A stretch of 64,000 bases of DNA from Streptomyces sp. NBC_00083 (GTDB lineage Bacteria > Actinomycetota > Actinomycetes > Streptomycetales > Streptomycetaceae). The stretch lies in contig NZ_JAPELY010000001.1 of NCBI RefSeq assembly GCF_026343295.1, positions 2,790,001-2,854,000 on the forward strand, written 5' to 3'. The stretch's first letter is position 1, and the number at the start of each line of letters is the position of its first letter. Position numbers and translations under genes: made by a program. The notes beneath the pieces are model-generated. The model did no database searches and was not told the DNA's origin. It saw nothing but the letters and a program-made list of their open reading frames with translations. This document shows, piece by piece, positions 7,738 to 16,635 of this stretch.

Positions 7738-10624
7738 CACCTCCGCCGCCGCCCTGCAACAGGAGCTGCTGCGCAGAGCCCGTGCCCGCGCCGCGAACCG
7801 CACCGCGGCGCCGGCGCCCGCGGCCGCCTGTGACCCCGGCCCCGCCCCGCTCACCCACGCCCAGCGCCGCATGTGGCTGATGGAACGCCTCGGCCACAGC
7901 GGCGCCCAGTACAGCGTGCCGTTCGCCACCCGGCTGCGCGGCCCGCTCGACCCGGACGCCCTGGGCCGGGCCCTCACCGCGCTCGTACAGCGCCACGGCA
8001 TCCTGCGCACCCGCTACGGGAGCGACGGCGACGAACCCTGGCAGGAGACGCTCCCCGCCCCCGGGGCGATACCGGTCACGGTCGTCGCATCGCCCGGCGA
8101 CGGCGACGACCTCCTGGCCGCGGAGGCCCGCCGCCCCTTCGACCTGGCCACCGGCGCCCTGCCGCGCGCCCTCGTCCTGCGCCACGCGCCGCAGGACCAC
8201 ACCGTTCTGCTGACGTTCCATCACATAGCCATCGACGGCGGCTCCTTGGAGACCGTGGCCCAGGAACTCGCCACGTTGTACGCCGCCGCCGTCGAGGGCC
8301 GCACCGCCACGCTGCCCGAGTCGCCGCAGTACGCGGATTTCGCCCGCCGGGAGCACGCCGACGCGGCCCGCCTCGACGCCGGCCTCGCCCACTGGACCCG
8401 CACGCTCGCCGGCGCCACCCCGCCACGCCTTCCCCGGCCCGCCACCGCACCCGCGGACGTGGCGAAGCGCCCGGCCGCGACCCGTGCCGCCGCACTCGGC
8501 GACCACGTCCTGCCCGCCCTGCGCGAGCTGGGCCGCACCCGCAACGCCACCGTCTTCACGGTGGGCCTCGCCGCCGCGTTCGCCGCACTGCACCGGCTCA
8601 CCGGCGAGAGCGACCTCGTCATCGGCTGCGCCGCCACCCACCGCGAGGGCCAGGCCATGCGCGGCCTGGTGGGGCTGTGCGTCAACACCCTTCCGGTACG
8701 CGTCGACCTGTCCGGCGACCCCGGCTTCGCCACCCTCGTCGAGCGGGTACGCGACGCGCTCCTCACCGCCCAGCACCACCGCGACGTGCCGTTCGACCTG
8801 ATCCTGGAACGGCTCGGCGCCGGGGTCCGGGGCGACGACGGCACCGCCCTGGTGCGTGTCACCACCGACGTCGTCGGTGAACCGACCGCCCTCCAGCTGC
8901 CGGGCCTCGAAGCGTCCGCCGTCGAAGTCGGCCTGGGAGAAGCCAAGTTCGACCTGACACTCGGCCTCCTGGACACGGACCGCCCCGAGAGCCTCGTCCA
9001 GTACGCGCGGACCGCCCTCGACGACGAGACCGGGGAGGCCCTCGGCGCGTCCTTCGGCGCACTGCTCACCGCCGTGGCGGCCGACCCAGGGATCCCGCTG
9101 TCCCGCCTGCCCGGCCGCCGCGCCGAGACCCCGGCCGACGCGGGACACCCCGCCGAGGCACAGCTCCGGGCCCACCCCGATGTGGCCGAGGCACATGTGC
9201 CGGACCCACAGGGCGGCCCGCTGCTCGCCTACGCCGTACTGAGCCGCACCGGAGGGCCCTCGCCCGTCCAGCTCCGCACCCACCTGCGCGGCATCCTCAC
9301 GCGCGACCTGGTGCCCGCCACCGTCATGCTGCTCGACACGATGCCGCGTACGCCCGGCGGCGCCGTGGACGCCGCCCGGCTGCCCGCCGCCCCGCGCCCC
9401 GCGGCGCCCGGAAGCCGCCACAGCCAAGCCGTCACGGAGGCCTTCGCCGGCCTCCTCGGCCGGCGGCCGGAGCCGGACGAGGACTTCTTCGCCCTCGGCG
9501 GCCACTCCCTGGCAGCCGTCCAGCTCGCCGAACGCCTGCGCACCGCCCTCACCCTGCCGCTGACCGGCCTGGACATCATGCAGGCCCGTACGCCACGGGC
9601 CGTCGCGGCGCTGCTCGACGCGCGCGAGTCGGAGCGCGCGGCAGCCGTCGAGGCATCGGCATCGGCAGCGGCATCGGCGGCTGCGTCGGCATCGGCCGGC
9701 ACGGCCGCCCGCCCGCGCCGGGCCCGCGAAGGAACGGTCCTGGTGACCGGCGGCACGGGCGGCGTCGGCGCGTTCGTCCTGCGCGAACTCGCCGCGCAGG
9801 GGCGGCCGGTGCTCGCACTGGCCCGCCCCGAGTCGGGGCACCTCGTCGGCGGCGACGGCATCGAGGTGATCGAGGGCGACCTCGCCGACCTGGACAGCCT
9901 GCGCGCCGCGGTCGGGCGCGCCGACGCGGTGATCCACGCGGCGTGCACCTTCACCCGCCCCGACGTGGACGTCGCCGCCATGCGGGCGATGGTCGACGCG
10001 TGGCGCGGCGGGCCCTTCGTCTTCGTCAGCAGCGTCGACGCCTACGGCCGCCCGTCCGCCGCCCGGGTCGCGGAGGAAGCGCCGTCGCAGGCGCCACTGA
10101 GCGCCTACGGCCAGGCCAAGATCGACTGTGAACAGCTCCTGCTGCACGCGGCGGGCACCGGCGGCCGGGGCGGCGCGAGCGCCGTGCGCTCACCCATCGT
10201 GTGGGGAGCCCACGACCGGCTGCGCGACCAACTCCGGTGGGGCGCAACGGGGTTGCTGTACCAGGCGGCACTCGCGGGACGGCCCGTCAGCCTGCCGGCC
10301 CCCGGCACCGGCGGCCACGACTGGTACGGCGCGCCCTGGGTGCACGCCGCCGCCCTGGCCCGCGCCGTGACCTCCTGCCTCGACGCCCCCGTCCACGGCG
10401 TGGCCAACGCGGTGAGCGGACACGTGGCGTGGTCCGACCTGACCGCCGAACTGGTGGCGCTGCTCGACAGCGACAGCACCGTCACCTTCGACGAGGAGGT
10501 GCACCAGGACCTCGACCACCGCTGGCACTACCGCGCGGACCGCCTGGCCCCGGCCCTGCGCCCCGCCCCGGGCGAGGACCTGCACACGGTGCTCGCCTCG
10601 ATGATCAAGCCCGCGGGAGCCTGA
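7727..10624 (+). CDS. Terminal NRPS: condensation, adenylation remnant, thiolation, SDR/reductase-like domain
   Basis: This 965-residue protein appears to end the assembly line. The condensation domain (about 42-470) has HHIAIDG at 165-171 and a GLCVNTLPVRVD motif. Residues of about 480-560 resemble only the C-terminal subdomain of an adenylation domain (LLAYAVL...LVPATVMLLDTMPRTPGGAVD). The ~400-residue core with TSGSTG and the substrate pocket is absent, and the A10 lysine of PxGKxD is replaced (PGGAVD). The carrier has LGGHSL with Ser594. An Ala/Ser linker leads to an NAD(P)-binding Rossmann domain: TGGTGGVG at 674, VSSVDAYG, then Y794-x3-K798, as in extended SDRs and thioester reductases. 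At ~290 residues it is closer to epimerase-type SDRs than to full-length R domains. Reductive release as an aldehyde or alcohol is the likely role. Confidence 0.88.
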   Translation: MATDTSAAALQQELLRRARARAANRTAAPAPAAACDPGPAPLTHAQRRMWLMERLGHSGAQYSVPFATRLRGPLDPDALGRALTALVQRHGILRTRYGSDGDEPWQETLPAPGAIPVTVVASPGDGDDLLAAEARRPFDLATGALPRALVLRHAPQDHTVLLTFHHIAIDGGSLETVAQELATLYAAAVEGRTATLPESPQYADFARREHADAARLDAGLAHWTRTLAGATPPRLPRPATAPADVAKRPAATRAAALGDHVLPALRELGRTRNATVFTVGLAAAFAALHRLTGESDLVIGCAATHREGQAMRGLVGLCVNTLPVRVDLSGDPGFATLVERVRDALLTAQHHRDVPFDLILERLGAGVRGDDGTALVRVTTDVVGEPTALQLPGLEASAVEVGLGEAKFDLTLGLLDTDRPESLVQYARTALDDETGEALGASFGALLTAVAADPGIPLSRLPGRRAETPADAGHPAEAQLRAHPDVAEAHVPDPQGGPLLAYAVLSRTGGPSPVQLRTHLRGILTRDLVPATVMLLDTMPRTPGGAVDAARLPAAPRPAAPGSRHSQAVTEAFAGLLGRRPEPDEDFFALGGHSLAAVQLAERLRTALTLPLTGLDIMQARTPRAVAALLDARESERAAAVEASASAAASAAASASAGTAARPRRAREGTVLVTGGTGGVGAFVLRELAAQGRPVLALARPESGHLVGGDGIEVIEGDLADLDSLRAAVGRADAVIHAACTFTRPDVDVAAMRAMVDAWRGGPFVFVSSVDAYGRPSAARVAEEAPSQAPLSAYGQAKIDCEQLLLHAAGTGGRGGASAVRSPIVWGAHDRLRDQLRWGATGLLYQAALAGRPVSLPAPGTGGHDWYGAPWVHAAALARAVTSCLDAPVHGVANAVSGHVAWSDLTAELVALLDSDSTVTFDEEVHQDLDHRWHYRADRLAPALRPAPGEDLHTVLASMIKPAGA

Positions 10625-10665
10625 ACGGCGGGGACCTGAACGAGAGGGATCTCAACGACGGGGAC
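10621..10665 (+). repeat. Degenerate 15-bp tandem repeat, 3 units, at the end of the NRPS operon
   Basis: Units are CTGAACGGCGGGGAC (10621), CTGAACGAGAGGGAT (10636) and CTCAACGACGGGGAC (10651), with a decayed fourth. The first unit includes the stop codon of the terminal NRPS gene. One + frame reads LNGGD-LNERD-LNDGD, a pentapeptide pattern, but it is not the frame of the NRPS and no start is evident. An imperfect inverted repeat (10676-10688 with 10732-10744) follows and could end transcription. Confidence 0.6.
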
Positions 10666-10763
10666 ATCCAACGGGGTACGCCCGTGGCACTCGCGGTCCT
10701 TGAGCACAGCAGTGTTTGAGGACGCGCGGGCGCCACGTGCGTACGCCGGAGGGACCGAGGAAC

Positions 10764-12170
10764 TCACCGCAGCGTCGTCGGCGGCAGGAACTCGCGGGGC
10801 GCCTCCCGGTGCCACCACGCTCCGGTCGCCCTCAGCTCCTGCCACGTGGTGAAGCGGTAACGCCACACCCGGGCGCGGATGAAGGCCGGTGGACCCTCGG
10901 GGAAGGGGTTGTGCCGCAGCAGGCGCAGCGTGTCGCGGTCCTGGGCCAGGAGACGCTCGACGAACCCGCCGAACCAGGAGTAGCCGTACGAGGGGGAGAG
11001 CGCCAGGAACCAGAGCATCCAGTCGAGCCGCAGATGGTACGGGGCGAACTGGCGTGGCAGCCGCCGCACCTCACCCGGCTTGCCATGGAACGCGTACTCC
11101 CGCCACACCGTGTCCGGCGTGATGACCTCGTCCGCCGTACCCTCGATGACCACCTCATGGCGGATGCGCGAGATGCTCCCGAACGCCCCATAGGAGTTCA
11201 CCACATGAAACGGCTCATACGCCGTGTTCATGAGCTGTCGGCGCGACAGGAGATTGCGGGCCGGGCGATAGCTCAGGACCAGCACGAGCGCCGCGACGAG
11301 GGCGACCACGGTCTCGTACCAGAGCGGAGAGCCCGCCGGCGAGGGTGCTCGCGCGAAGCGGGGGCCGTCCACCGCGGAGGCGGCCAGGACGATGGTCAGC
11401 CAGTTCAGCCAGGCGAAGTTCCCGGACAGCACCAGCCACAGCTGGGTGCAGATGATGAGCACAGCGGCTGCGCCCGCCACTGGCTGAGGAGCGAACAGGG
11501 CGATCGGCACGACGAGTTGCACGAAGTGGTTGGCGGCCACTTCCACACGGTGGACCGGCTTCGGGAGATGGTGGAAGAACCAGCTCAGCGGCCCCGGCAT
11601 CGGCTGGGTCTCGTGGTGGTAGTACAGACAGGTGAGATCACGCCAGCAGGCGTCGCCGCGCATTTTGATGAGCCCCGCGCCGAACTCCACACGGAACAGC
11701 ACCCATCGCAGCAGCCACATCAGGAGCACCGGCGGAGCGACCTCGTCGTTGCCCAGGAAGACCGCGAGGAAGCCGGTTTCGAGCAGCAGGGACTCCCAGC
11801 CGAAGCCGTACCAGGTCTGGCCCACGTTCACGATCGACAGGTACAGCACCCACAGGACCGCCCAGAACAGCATGGCCGCCCAGAGCGGCACGGCGTCCGC
11901 GGCCCCCGCCACGACGGCCGCGGCCAGCAGCGCTCCCGCCCACGCGCATGCCGCGAACAGCCGGTCCGAGTACCGCAGATGGAAGAGGCTGGGGGCGCTG
12001 CGGAACGGCACGCGCCGCACGAAGTCGGGGACGGGCAGCATGCCGCGCTCTCCGATGAGCGCACGGAACTGACGTGCCGCCGCGATGAACGCCACGAGGT
12101 AGACGGCCGCCAGCGAGCGCTGGAACACGAGCCTGCCGAGCCAGTACGCCGACGACGAGAACCACTCCAC
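10764..12170 (-). CDS. Lipase maturation factor family membrane protein
   Basis: This 468-residue protein has many hydrophobic segments in its first 300 residues and a soluble C-terminal region. The order of motifs fits the LMF1-like family: GQTWYGFGWESLLLETGFLA, then RVEFGAGLIKMRGD, CLYYHHETQPMPGPLSWFFHH, and later VVNSYGAFGSI and EYAFHGKPG. In animals LMF1 assists folding of secreted lipases in the ER. Bacterial homologues are widespread in actinobacteria but their client proteins are unknown, so a role in maturing exported enzymes is inference. It faces the NRPS operon tail to tail and is probably monocistronic. Confidence 0.85.
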   Translation of the reverse strand: MEWFSSSAYWLGRLVFQRSLAAVYLVAFIAAARQFRALIGERGMLPVPDFVRRVPFRSAPSLFHLRYSDRLFAACAWAGALLAAAVVAGAADAVPLWAAMLFWAVLWVLYLSIVNVGQTWYGFGWESLLLETGFLAVFLGNDEVAPPVLLMWLLRWVLFRVEFGAGLIKMRGDACWRDLTCLYYHHETQPMPGPLSWFFHHLPKPVHRVEVAANHFVQLVVPIALFAPQPVAGAAAVLIICTQLWLVLSGNFAWLNWLTIVLAASAVDGPRFARAPSPAGSPLWYETVVALVAALVLVLSYRPARNLLSRRQLMNTAYEPFHVVNSYGAFGSISRIRHEVVIEGTADEVITPDTVWREYAFHGKPGEVRRLPRQFAPYHLRLDWMLWFLALSPSYGYSWFGGFVERLLAQDRDTLRLLRHNPFPEGPPAFIRARVWRYRFTTWQELRATGAWWHREAPREFLPPTTLR

Positions 12171-12673
12171 GGCGGGTACGCCTCCAGCTGAGGTCGGTGA
12201 GGCCGGTGCGGGCCCTGGATGCTCGGGGCGGGCGGGGTGAGGGTTTGCGAGCCCTTAGTAGCGGGGATCGGCGTGCCAAGTCCAGGCGGGCGACGACCAC
12301 ATCACCCGCTCGCGCGAGAACCCTGATCATCGGAAGAGGCCGGCCCGTGTGCCGTACGCATCGAGCCGAGCGAGGGGGTTTCGAGCGGAGCCCGGGTGGC
12401 TGCTTCGTCGCGGGGCCCCGGACGCCCGCCCGTGCCCCGCGCCCTCACGGCAGGGACCCGCTCTCCCATGCCCCTCACCCATGACGCACGGAACGACCCG
12501 AGGGGACCACATGGTCCGGTGCGCCGTGTGTGACGACCCCATGTGGCGCGCGTTCTGCCGGTCCCCGGCGGTGTCGGGCGGTATCGCGACAGCCGGTATG
12601 CCCCTCGTCGGCGGTGCCGGTGCGTGCGAGGGTCTTTGCGTCGTGAGAGCCATCCTGACAAGGGGAGTTCAGC
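12171..12673. other. Intergenic region, no convincing gene
   Basis: These 503 bp separate the divergent LMF-like gene and the I36 inhibitor gene and must hold both promoters. Short open frames here have no credible composition or ribosome site. I could not assign -35/-10 elements with confidence. Confidence 0.5.
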
Positions 12674-13078
12674 ATGGGCATGCGCAAGGCAACCAGGGCC
12701 GCGCTCGGCATCGGCGCGATGACCCTCACCCTGGCCGCGGCGACCTCCGGGGTCGCCTTCGCCGGTCCGGGCAACAACAACGGTGCCACCGTGACCGGCG
12801 TGACCGGCGTCAGCCCCAGCGAGGGGTGCACCCCGGGCTACTTCTGCATCTACACGGGCGCCAACTACACCGGAACCATGTTCCGCATGTACCACTGCGC
12901 CGAATACAACCTCAACTACTGGAACGGCGTGGGCTCCTGGATCAATGACAACACCGGCGGCGCACACGCTCTGATCCAGGACCGCAACTACACCACGCTC
13001 GTCGACACCGACCCGACCAACCACTGGTACGACGGCAGCTACAACTTCGCCTCCGCGTGGCACGTCAAGGCGTGCTGA
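12674..13078 (+). CDS. Secreted peptidase inhibitor, family I36-like
   Basis: This 134-residue precursor has a clear Sec signal peptide (MRK...LAAATSGVAFA, cleavage near residue 30). The mature part of about 100 residues carries the I36/SMPI-like pattern: CTPGYFCIYTGANYTG, a turn-rich beta region (WNGVGSWINDNTGGA) and a closing YNFASAWHVKAC. Members related to the Streptomyces metalloproteinase inhibitor SMPI have a beta/gamma-crystallin-like fold. Cysteines appear as CTPGYFC, YHC and KAC, suited to disulfides outside the cell. An AAGGGGAG ribosome site precedes the ATG. The gene ends at a strong bidirectional terminator shared with the convergent TerD gene. Which protease it inhibits is unknown. 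Confidence 0.82.
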   Translation: MGMRKATRAALGIGAMTLTLAAATSGVAFAGPGNNNGATVTGVTGVSPSEGCTPGYFCIYTGANYTGTMFRMYHCAEYNLNYWNGVGSWINDNTGGAHALIQDRNYTTLVDTDPTNHWYDGSYNFASAWHVKAC

Positions 13079-13139
13079 CCCGCCGAGCCGACCGGTGCCC
13101 GCGAGCGGATGCGCCCCGGCCGCCGCTCACGGCCGCTTC

Positions 13140-13196
13140 CGTCGCCCGTCCCGCCGCCCGTTGAGGTAGGTGCCGCGGGCGGCGGGACGGGCGACG
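13140..13196. terminator. 21-bp perfect-stem bidirectional terminator
   Basis: Bases 13140-13160 and 13176-13196 are exact reverse complements (core CGCCCGTCCCGCCGCCCG) around a 15-nt loop. It sits between two convergent genes (I36 inhibitor and TerD) and can serve both. Confidence 0.8.
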
Positions 13197-13202
13197 CCGC
13201 CG

Positions 13203-13778
13203 TCAGACGTTGACGCCGAAGTCGGAGGCGATCCCGGCGAGCCCGGAGGCGTAACCCTGGCCGACGGCGCGGAACTTCCACTCCGAGCCGTGGCGGTAGA
13301 GCTCACCGAAGACCATGGCCGTCTCGGTCGAGGCGTCCTCGCTGAGGTCGTAGCGGGCCAGCTCGGCACCGCCCGCCTGGTTGATCACGCGGATGTAGGC
13401 GTTGCGCACCTGGCCGAAGCTCTGGCCACGGGCCTGCGCGTCATGGATGGACACCGGGAAGACGATCTTCGAGACCGGTGCGGGGACCGACGTGAGGTCG
13501 ATGTTGATCGTCTCGTCGTCACCCTCGCCCTCGCCGGTGAGGTTGTCACCGGTGTGCTGCACCGAACCGTCGGGGCTGGTCAGGTTGTTGTAGAAGACGA
13601 AGTGGCTGTCGGAGAGCACCTTGCCGCTCTCGTTGCACAGCAGCGCGCTGGCGTCGAGGTCGTGGTCCGTGCCGGTGGTCGTCCGCACGTCCCAGCCGAG
13701 GCCGACCGTGACGGCGGTCAGTCCCGGGGCTTCCTTGCTGAGCGAGACATTGCCGCCCTTGGCGAGGCTCACGCCCAT
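13203..13778 (-). CDS. TerD family protein
   Basis: This 191-residue protein matches TerD/TerE/CABP1 along its whole length: [20 protein letters not shown], then [23 protein letters not shown] and DDETINIDL, with GRGSEWKF-like C-terminal text (YRHGSEWKF). These domains bind calcium through acidic loops (DHDLDAS, EGDDE) and belong to the tellurite/stress 'ter' systems. Streptomyces carry many copies and most are not proven to confer tellurite resistance. No other ter gene is adjacent. The gene shares a terminator with the convergent inhibitor gene. Confidence 0.93.
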   Translation of the reverse strand: MGVSLAKGGNVSLSKEAPGLTAVTVGLGWDVRTTTGTDHDLDASALLCNESGKVLSDSHFVFYNNLTSPDGSVQHTGDNLTGEGEGDDETINIDLTSVPAPVSKIVFPVSIHDAQARGQSFGQVRNAYIRVINQAGGAELARYDLSEDASTETAMVFGELYRHGSEWKFRAVGQGYASGLAGIASDFGVNV

Positions 13779-13908
13779 GTCGATCCTCCGTGGTTGTGCC
13801 GGATGCGTCCTCGCATAACAACGCCCGGCGCAGCGCTACGGTTCCACGGTTGCGCAATCCCCGAACCGAGTCGGGGCAGACCCGGCCCGGCTCAGGGCCC
13901 CGGAGGGC

Positions 13909-14394
13909 TCAGCGCCCTTCCAGGACGAGGAGCACCTCGTCGACCTCCTGGCCGCGCGCGAACGCGAAACCACGGTCGCGGCCCGTCACGACGAAACCGC
14001 ACTTCTCCAGGACGCGGAGCGATCCGGTGTTGTCCGCCACCACATGCGCGTACACCGGACGGGCCTCCTCCAGGGCGATCAACTGGGACAGCGCCGTCGT
14101 GGCGACGCCGCGGCCCCACTGGGAACGGCCGATCCAGTACGTGACCTCGCGCTCGTCCGGCGGACCGTAGACCGCCACATGGCCCGCCACGACACCGTCC
14201 GCGAGCACGGTGCGCATCCGCACGTCCGGGTTGCCGCGCACTCTCGCCATGTGCGCGTCGAAGAGCTTTTGGTCGTAGTGGTACTCCCGGGTGACCGCGG
14301 CCACCTGCTGCGCCTCGGGGTCGCGGGCGTGCTCCCAGAACGCGGACAGGTCGTCGTCACGCACCTCGCGCAGGGTGACGGACGCGGCGGTCAC
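13909..14394 (-). CDS. GNAT family N-acetyltransferase
   Basis: This is a ~161-residue acetyltransferase. The acetyl-CoA binding motif is QWGRGVATTAL, within YWIGRSQWGRGVATTALSQL, followed by the typical NTGSLRVLEKCGF segment near the end, as in RimJ/RimL-like proteins. The GTG at 14394 is chosen because it overlaps the stop of the upstream protease gene (GTGA), indicating translational coupling, and because the family begins just there (TLREVRDDDL). The substrate is unknown. Confidence 0.85.
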   Translation of the reverse strand: MTAASVTLREVRDDDLSAFWEHARDPEAQQVAAVTREYHYDQKLFDAHMARVRGNPDVRMRTVLADGVVAGHVAVYGPPDEREVTYWIGRSQWGRGVATTALSQLIALEEARPVYAHVVADNTGSLRVLEKCGFVVTGRDRGFAFARGQEVDEVLLVLEGR

Positions 14395-15407
14395 GAACCG
14401 GGCCCCGCCGGCGTGGCGCCCGAGGCCGCCGCCTCGTACAGGTTCTGGGTGGCGTCGCCGAAGTACGCGCTGTAGGAGACCTGCGGCGTGTTGCCGCCGG
14501 TGTGATAGCCGCCGATGACCCCGATCACGGCCCAGCCGCCGGGCCACGGCACCAGCATGGGCCCGCCGCTCGTCCCGCCCACGAAGCCGTCGCACGCGAT
14601 CCGCGAGAAGGTGCCCGGGTCGGCCGTGTCGTCGCTGACCCACTTGGTCGTCCGGCTCACACACTCCAGCGGCTTCTGCGCGGTGCCGGGATAGCCGATC
14701 ATCCGCACCGGGTTGTGCGCGTACCCGGAACCGGTGAGCAACTGGACCGCGCCGACCGCGTCCTGGAGCCGCCTGCCGTCCTCGTTGGGCTCGGTGACCG
14801 CGAAGCCGAAGTCATAGGAGGCGCCCGCGTGTTCACCCCGGTCGTAGTACTCCTGGGAGACGTACACGCCGTTGTCCTTGACGGGGAACACACCGAACGG
14901 CTTGAGCCCGTCGTGGTACTGCGGCACGAACCCCAGGTGGCGGACGGGCGAGGCGCCCGCGTACCCCTTGAGGCAGTGTCCCGCGCTCAGCACGAGGTCG
15001 TGGTCGGGGCTGCGCACCACCGAACCGCTGCACGTGCGCCCCGTACCGGAGGCGTCGGTCCAGAAGAACGTGCCGGCCTCGGGGATGCCGTCGAAGCTCT
15101 TGCTCGGCGGAATCACCTCGCCGGGCCGTGGCCCGTCCACGGTGGGCGGGCTCGTACGGGCCCCCGGTTCCCGGTCGGAGCCGCTCGCGTCGGGCACGGC
15201 GGCCGTCATGCGGTCGGCGCTCCAGTAGGCGGCCAGGCGCACCGCCTCGGGGTTGGGCTCCATGGGGAAGGCCGGCGACGCCGGGGAGAGCCGGGACTCC
15301 GGAGGGGCCGGCGTCGCTGCGAGCGCCGTCGAGCCGAGCCCGGCCGAGACCAGCAGAGTGGCGGCCGCCACAGCGGCGTGTCGGATGATCCTGCTCCTGC
15401 GCACCAT
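14391..15407 (-). CDS. Secreted trypsin-like serine protease (S1 family)
   Basis: This 338-residue precursor begins MVRRSRIIRH and has a Sec signal peptide ending near ALAATPA. The catalytic triad is visible: His in LVLSAGHCL, Asp in SYDFGFAV and Ser in GGTSGGPM. Cys residues flank the His and Ser sites as in glutamyl-endopeptidase/trypsin-like V8-type proteases. A pro-region of ~90 residues rich in Pro and Ala precedes the protease domain. The ATG at 15407 has a GAGGGGA ribosome site, which decides it over upstream alternatives. Its stop overlaps the GNAT start, so the two are cotranscribed. The nearby I36 inhibitor gene is separate, and any pairing is inference. Confidence 0.88.
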   Translation of the reverse strand: MVRRSRIIRHAAVAAATLLVSAGLGSTALAATPAPPESRLSPASPAFPMEPNPEAVRLAAYWSADRMTAAVPDASGSDREPGARTSPPTVDGPRPGEVIPPSKSFDGIPEAGTFFWTDASGTGRTCSGSVVRSPDHDLVLSAGHCLKGYAGASPVRHLGFVPQYHDGLKPFGVFPVKDNGVYVSQEYYDRGEHAGASYDFGFAVTEPNEDGRRLQDAVGAVQLLTGSGYAHNPVRMIGYPGTAQKPLECVSRTTKWVSDDTADPGTFSRIACDGFVGGTSGGPMLVPWPGGWAVIGVIGGYHTGGNTPQVSYSAYFGDATQNLYEAAASGATPAGPGS

Positions 15408-15644
15408 CGATTCCCCTCTGGCCGAACACATGTGACGGTTCACCATACGGCGGCGGCGGTGATGGGCAGAAGCGTCCGAAGTCGCTCGGGCGCGGCGCCG
15501 TGGAGACCGGGTGACCGGGAGCGGCAGGCTGCCGGGCCACACCCCCGCGTACGCGGCCGGAGCAGCGGCGATAGGCGGATCGCTATGGCCGTGTTCCCCG
15601 GACGGCTCTTGGACGCCGGCCCGCTCGCCTGTTCTGCTGGAGAC

Positions 15645-16631
15645 ATGCGAGACAACACGACACGCTCTGCCTCCCTGCGCCACGCCCGCACCAAGGGCCC
15701 CGCGGTGCTGCTCGCCCTCATGGCGTTCACCACCACCGCCGCCTCCACCGCACAGGCGGCCGACGCCCGCGGTACCGCGCCCGTCCACACACCCTCGGCA
15801 CGAGCGGCCACGGGTGTGTCCGGCACCCATGTGGCCGACGACCTCCGTACGTTGGAGGCGGCACACGACGTACGGATCGGCGCCTTCGCCTTCGACACCG
15901 GTACCGGGCGCACCGTCTCCTACCGGGGCAACGAGAGCTTCCCCTCCCTGTCCACGTTCAAGGCCATGGTCTGCGCCGCCGTTCTCGACCGGGCCCGGCA
16001 CGCCGAACCGGGGCTCATGGACAAGGTGATCCACTGGACGAAGGCCGACGAGGTCCCCAACTCGCCGCTCACGCAGGGCCACGGCGAAACGGGCATGACC
16101 GTCGCCGACCTCTGCCGTGCGGCCATCACCCGGAGCGACAACACCGCGGGCAACATGGTGCTCCGCCAGGTCGGCGGCCCCGAGGGCCTGACCCGCTACT
16201 ACCGTTCCCTCGGCGACCCGGTCTCCCGACTGGACCGCTGGGAGCCCGAGTTGAACGACTGGCGGCCCGGCGAGCGACGCGACACCACGACGCCCGCGGC
16301 GATGGGCCGCGACCTCGCCAGGACCTCCCTCGGCTGCGCGCTCACGCCCCCGGACCGGGCCACCCTGAACACATGGCTCCGCGCCACCGCCACGGGTGAC
16401 GCGCGGATCCGCGCCGGGGTGCCGAAGGACTGGACCGTCGGCGACAAGACCGGCACCACCGACTCCTACGGGTCCGCCAACGACATCGCCGTCGCGTGGC
16501 CCCGCTCGGGCCACCCCGTCATCATCGCCATCTACACCAACCACACGGCCGCCGACGCCGCCACGGAGGACGCGGTGGTCCGGAGCACGGCGACGACTCT
16601 GGTGGACGGGCTCGGCCTGTCCGGCAGCTGA
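15645..16631 (+). CDS. Class A beta-lactamase
   Basis: This 328-residue precursor has a signal peptide ending near AQA-ADA. All class A landmarks are present: the active-site S103-T-F-K106, the S164-D-N166 loop, E200-P-E-L-N204 of the omega loop (Glu166 in Ambler numbering) and K268-T-G270. These are the residues of serine acylation and Glu-assisted deacylation, so it should hydrolyse penicillins outside the cell. GGAG precedes the ATG by a few bases. It is divergent from the protease gene and convergent with the P-loop kinase gene, 4 bp away. No LysR-type or penicillin-sensing regulator is next to it. The spectrum cannot be predicted by eye. Confidence 0.93.
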   Translation: MRDNTTRSASLRHARTKGPAVLLALMAFTTTAASTAQAADARGTAPVHTPSARAATGVSGTHVADDLRTLEAAHDVRIGAFAFDTGTGRTVSYRGNESFPSLSTFKAMVCAAVLDRARHAEPGLMDKVIHWTKADEVPNSPLTQGHGETGMTVADLCRAAITRSDNTAGNMVLRQVGGPEGLTRYYRSLGDPVSRLDRWEPELNDWRPGERRDTTTPAAMGRDLARTSLGCALTPPDRATLNTWLRATATGDARIRAGVPKDWTVGDKTGTTDSYGSANDIAVAWPRSGHPVIIAIYTNHTAADAATEDAVVRSTATTLVDGLGLSGS

Positions 16632-16635
16632 CCGC

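Noticed and set aside
4551..10147. Long minus-strand open frames opposite the NRPS operon
   Set aside because: They are antisense shadows: no ribosome sites, low-complexity composition, and the + strand has complete C, A and T motifs.
10716..12191. 491-codon + strand frame opposite the LMF-like gene
   Set aside because: Same reasoning: shadow of a membrane-protein gene.
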